DNA from: Lanius collurio
Taxonomy: Eukaryota; Chordata; Aves; Passeriformes; Laniidae
Assembly (NCBI GenBank): GCA_020086605.1
Contig: JACBWW010000008.1
Span: 25,681,441-25,745,440, forward strand
DNA length: 64,000 nucleotides
Direction of reading: 5' to 3'
A model generated the notes under the pieces. That model ran no database searches and was not told the origin of the DNA. It was given only the letters and a program-made list of their open reading frames with translations. A program made the position numbers and the translations under genes. Within the stretch, counting starts at the first letter, position 1. Every line of letters begins with the position of its first letter. Shown in pieces: positions 59,653 to 64,000 of this stretch.

Positions 59653-62600
59653 AAAAACACACTAGCAAAACAGGTACTTTTAATAGTTGCATAAATTACT
59701 TCTAGAAACAGCTTTGTGATACTCTTGGGCTGTTTATTCTGCAGGCCAGGTAGAGACTTCTTGAAAATGATTAAGAGAAGAAAAAAAAGTTGCCTTTTCT
59801 TGGTTTTTGTTTTGGCAGATCTTGGTTCTTGGTTTGGCATGAAAAACCCCACTATTTGCATCCAAGAGAGGTCATACTTTGCTGACTCTCTAGGGGAGGG
59901 TTTCAGAGTTTATGTACTTTCCCTTCTGTTGCACTGATGTCTAAGAACCTCTGCTCTACTTACCAAAAGTCTGCCTTTCCTGTGTTACTGCCTATCTTTT
60001 AAGCATTACAAAAGGCTTGCCCATGCAGGAAGCTGAAGTATCCCATTACTTCATGAACACCCTTAAGATGTTCACAGAGATACTGGGTGCTCTCAGAAAG
60101 GTCACACTTTCCAGTTTTCATGTAGTGCTCTGTCCTCGAACGGTCTTCTTACTCAGGCTGTTTCTGCACCCTTTTCTTCTGCAGTTAGGATTTCTGTTCA
60201 CCTAATAAGGATGTTGATGCTTTTGGGAAAGATTTATCACTTCCACAGAGTGCATAAAAAAGTAAAGCCAGAAATACCTATTTAGGTTGAAAAATCTTCA
60301 GTCCAAGAAACAAGCTAAGAGCTATCAGTTTTTCAAATGAATAGAATACTATTTTCCACCCTGTGATCTGGAATATAATTTGAAACAATGCCTAAACTGA
60401 AACTTAGAACATTTATAAATATGATCATACTGGTGTCTGTTTGTTTATGAACAAAACTAACATATTCAGGTGGTTTTGAGCCTTCTGAGACTGAACACAG
60501 TAGTGATGATGTATTCCTTTAATAGATTTGGGTTTCAGGTCTTTTAACTTAGGATTTAAGATAACTTGAACGCTGTCATAGAGCATTTCTGAACCTATAA
60601 GGCAATGACTTTTTTTTCGCATTTGCCATGGATAGGAGAAAGCATAAGGTGGTATCATGCCTTTGCTCTCAACTGCAATTCATGACACTACATGCACCAA
60701 GTGTCTGTATATCTAAGTGAGGTTTCTGTATCTTGGTCTTCCCTCTGCAAAATATTTTCCAAGCTCATTAGACTGTCTGTATAGACGTTTTTTGAAACTA
60801 AATACACTAAGAATTATCTGGTACTTACAACTTGAATGATTCATGTAACTTGTGAAAACAGTGATGGTGACAGATTTTAAATTAAGGCCTATTTAAAAGA
60901 AGTGCTTTTTTTGTCAGCAGTAGAGTGAGAATTAAAAAGAGCTCTGCGGAAGTGGGAAACCTAACCTCATGGGGTAAATTAGGATAGTCTGATTCATTCT
61001 GCTAGCTTTTTTCTCCTTAATCAGGTCTGTGCCTTAACTTACTGAGTGAGAAAGGGGAATGGAATCTGGTCCTGCAACAAGTGAGCTGAAGCAAAAATGT
61101 TTATCTTCCTGCAATTTAGTGCAAGATGTGTTTTCTTTTATTCCTTTTCTCTTTTCTTTTCTTTTATCTTTTCTTTTGTAGTGTCAGTTTATTAAGTGTT
61201 GCCATAGCAGTCAGCGTTGCCATAGTAATTGTAAACAAGTGAATTATATGACTAAAAGTTGGAAGAGGTAGAGCACATAAACAGCAGCCCTGTGGGCAGT
61301 TCCTGTCACTACCACAGAGCAAAGGGAGCATTTACAAAAACCCAAAACCCATGAGTACTCACCATCCCTAAGTGGCCCAGAAGATTAAACAGAGGTTTCC
61401 ATTGAACAGGATTCAGTTACAAGTCTCAATTTTTGGAAGTCAAAGATGCAGGTATTTTACAACTCCCCCACACTTTCTGCTGTTGCTTTTCTTTGGAATT
61501 GCATTCAGGTTTGTAACACACCAGTGCATAGAGGAAATTAAGACTTATTAGAACCTGCTTAGTGATTTTGTTCTTCCTTCTTGCTGTGTCACATGTGGAC
61601 ATAAGTCCATATGCTTCTAGGAATGATTTTTCCAGTCTTTTTTCTCTTCTCCCTGAGAATTCTGAATTTCTCATTCAGAGGCTGCAATTTTTATCAACAT
61701 AAAAAACAAATAGAAAGGTCTAGCATTTTCTTGGTAATTCTGCTGGACTTCATGCCCAGGATTTTATTATATCAAATAACACTCAGTATGAAACAAGAAA
61801 TGTTCATTTGAATTAAAAAAAAAAAAAGGAGAAAGAAAAGAAAATCAGACACAATTCATCCTCCTGCATCTTTCGGAATTGCTGGGGCTGGAAGGGAGAA
61901 GTGGAACTGCTCAATTTGGATGGCGTTTGTGAAATGGAAGAGATGTGTGAACCAGGCACCTTAATTCCTCTTTGTGGATTCTTGTGCTTGCTTTACCAGC
62001 AAAAATGCAAAGTATGTCTGCATGGAAGTGTGTTTTAAAAGAAACCACAAATCATTGCAGTATGCCAGGAACAAGAGCTGTGACTCTCAGAAGTAAATAC
62101 CATTGATAAAAGGGAAATTGACTGTATCTTTTCTATGGATGTGAATATTATTTCAAGTGCCAGTGCTACATATGGAGATTACTCCAGTCTCTGTTTTTCT
62201 CCTGCTACTGAAAGTAAAATTTAAATTTTAAATTATTAAAGAAACCAAACACAAGGCTGATGTTGCACAGAAACTTGCAGAATACTGCAACAAAGCTACA
62301 GTCAAAAAAGTCAGGATATAACTGAGAGGCATGCTGTGACTTGCCAGTACTAATAGTTTTATAAAGTGAAATTTGGAGAATTTGAGCACAGGCAAGACTT
62401 TCCATAGCTATTTCTATCTGAGAGACTTTTGCAATCTTAATGAATTTAATTTTGAAACTAAGATCTCAGAAAAAGCCTAGCTATTTAAAAGGGGAAACTA
62501 CAAGGAGAAAATAATCAAACTTAGTAGGGTGAAACAGATATAGTTCTATAAAAATAATTTCAAAATAATTAAATACAAGGATAACACTATTTTTTCCAAC

Positions 62601-64000
62601 TTTATTAATTGACAAAAAAAAGACACCAGTTTCCTCTTTTTATAGACCTTCCTTGCCCATTGTTTCATCCATTTTTATCCAAGGTTTCAAGGCCTTCTAT
62701 AACGATATAAAATTCTGTAGAATTCCAGCAGGGAGGTGCCCAAACCCCACACATGTCATTTATACTTAATATAATCTTAATATAATATTTTAATATAATC
62801 ATTGAAAACTTAGATAACTAATAGAGTAGGTGTAAGTTACTGTTTTTGTACTGCTGGAGGACACAAATTCTAACGCTTGTCACTGTTGTTCATTTACAAA
62901 ATTGTTGGTGCAGCAAAGTTTACTGGAGGACATCCCCACCCTTCTGCCGGTATTTGTTGTACTTCAGAGCATAAAAGGAAGATGCATACCTTTCTCATTT
63001 TCCTCTTTAATTCTGTCTACCTATTATGGCTTTTCAGTCATGTTTAGAAGCTGCAGGCAACCCAGTTCCATTGGCTGAATTCCTGTAGCAATTTTATATA
63101 ATAAGTGTTGGTCTGCCATAGGGCAGCTTCGGACAGCATGTTGCTGTTCTCTGCTTAGCTTTGTTCCTAAGCTTTGCTAGTAAAATAGACAGCAGGGAGC
63201 TGCTGTATTTCTATTTCATTCTAAGCAGGCTTGCACAAAGCAATAACACAAAATATGCAGCAGATAATATATGGAAGACAGATTTTACATTTGTCATGAA
63301 GTACTATTTGCTTGGACAGTAACATGAAATGTATTTTTCCATTGTGCATCCGAAAAATTTGAAAAAAAAAAAAGACTAATAAGAAGACTCATATCAGTCT
63401 AATTTTTCCCCAGTATATATGTCCCAGAACATTCATGAAGCTTTCTGAAAGCATTTCTGTAGAAGAGATATCCATCCAGAAATGATTCAGTATTTTATCT
63501 ACCAACCAGTAACAAAAATTATTCTAGTGAAGAAATATTAGAAGGATGTAGAATGACAGTGAAATCTGTAATTTTATAAACAACCAAGCAGTTAATTTCA
63601 GAAACCATGAAGAAGTCTGTTACTATCTCATCATTCACAGGTAATTCTTGCAGGAAATACTTGAGCTGCATTATGTTCTTTGCTGTAGGTTCTTCAACTA
63701 CATAGTCAGAAATATTGCCTTCTCAAATGGAAAAACAGTCCTGATTTTTCAGAAAGAGCAAAGCATGAATCATGTTAATCAAAAGCTTTTAATAAGATCA
63801 ATCTAAATTTAACTGTAATCTGAATCTGCAATTGAATCTGAGTCATGAGTGAGGTTTAATGGTATTTATAGTTTCTCATTTGATTTAGAGAGGATAGTTT
63901 ATGCACATTCAGATGAAAGTGTGTTCAGTAAATTTATAGAATGGCATAAAAATTCTTAAGGCAAGGGTAGTGGTTTTGACATCTTTAAAAAGATGGGATG
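59653..64000. other. Intergenic DNA, nothing identified
   Basis: No gene or confident repeat is seen to the right edge. A pyrimidine tract (61130-61178) precedes two X-box-like motifs at 61198-61229. Short AT-rich tandem units (ttaatataat) occur around 62765-62800. All open frames are below about 85 residues and lack recognisable domains. Confidence 0.55.
61198..61229 (+). promoter_or_regulatory. Pair of X-box-like motifs
   Basis: GTTGCCATAGCAGT and GTTGCCATAGTAAT lie 18 bp apart start to start. Against the RFX consensus GTNRCC-N2-RGYAAC the second has one mismatch and the first has two. They could be a weak tandem RFX site or a chance duplication of a 10-bp word. No associated gene is visible. 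Confidence 0.35.

Overview
This is AT-rich vertebrate nuclear DNA, almost certainly from a bird. The dispersed repeats are CR1 LINE pieces and ERVL-type LTRs of the kind found across avian genomes, and the one host gene is the glial glutamate transporter SLC1A3 (GLAST/EAAT1). In chicken this gene lies on chromosome Z, so this window may be Z-linked. A passerine is plausible from the LTR types, but the order cannot be fixed by eye.

Layout. SLC1A3 runs on the minus strand. Exon 1 (5' UTR, in a small CpG-rich promoter) is near 35.6-35.8 kb, exon 2 (start codon) at 33.6-33.9 kb and exon 3 at 16.5 kb. From 16.5 kb down to base 1 is intron 3, and the later exons lie beyond the left edge. The introns carry two clear CR1 pieces, a shorter CR1 tail and an LTR. 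The right 28 kb (36-64 kb) is intergenic DNA upstream of SLC1A3, with a (TTTCCC)n tract, a solo ERVL-type LTR at 59 kb and one remarkable insertion.

The remarkable element is at 52,277-54,585. It is a 2.3-kb LTR retroelement with TG...CA LTRs of 243 and 250 bp, a 6-bp target-site duplication (GATCAT), a primer-binding site resembling tRNA-Ala, a purine tract before the 3' LTR and AATAAA in both LTRs. It sits inside an older CR1. No capsid, protease, polymerase or envelope gene is visible between the LTRs. Instead there is a gag matrix-like N-terminus (about 100 residues), then a CpG-rich segment of about 0.7 kb, then an open frame encoding a strongly diverged Y-box (cold-shock domain) nucleic-acid-binding protein with a new aromatic/proline-rich tail. 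The matrix frame, the GC-rich segment and the Y-box frame are in one register, interrupted by a single in-frame TGA. This looks like a defective endogenous retrovirus that captured a cellular Y-box gene, built like the gag-host fusions of transducing retroviruses. I regard it as the most interesting feature of the window.

The rest is ordinary intronic and intergenic DNA. Most short open frames there have no recognisable domain and are probably chance.
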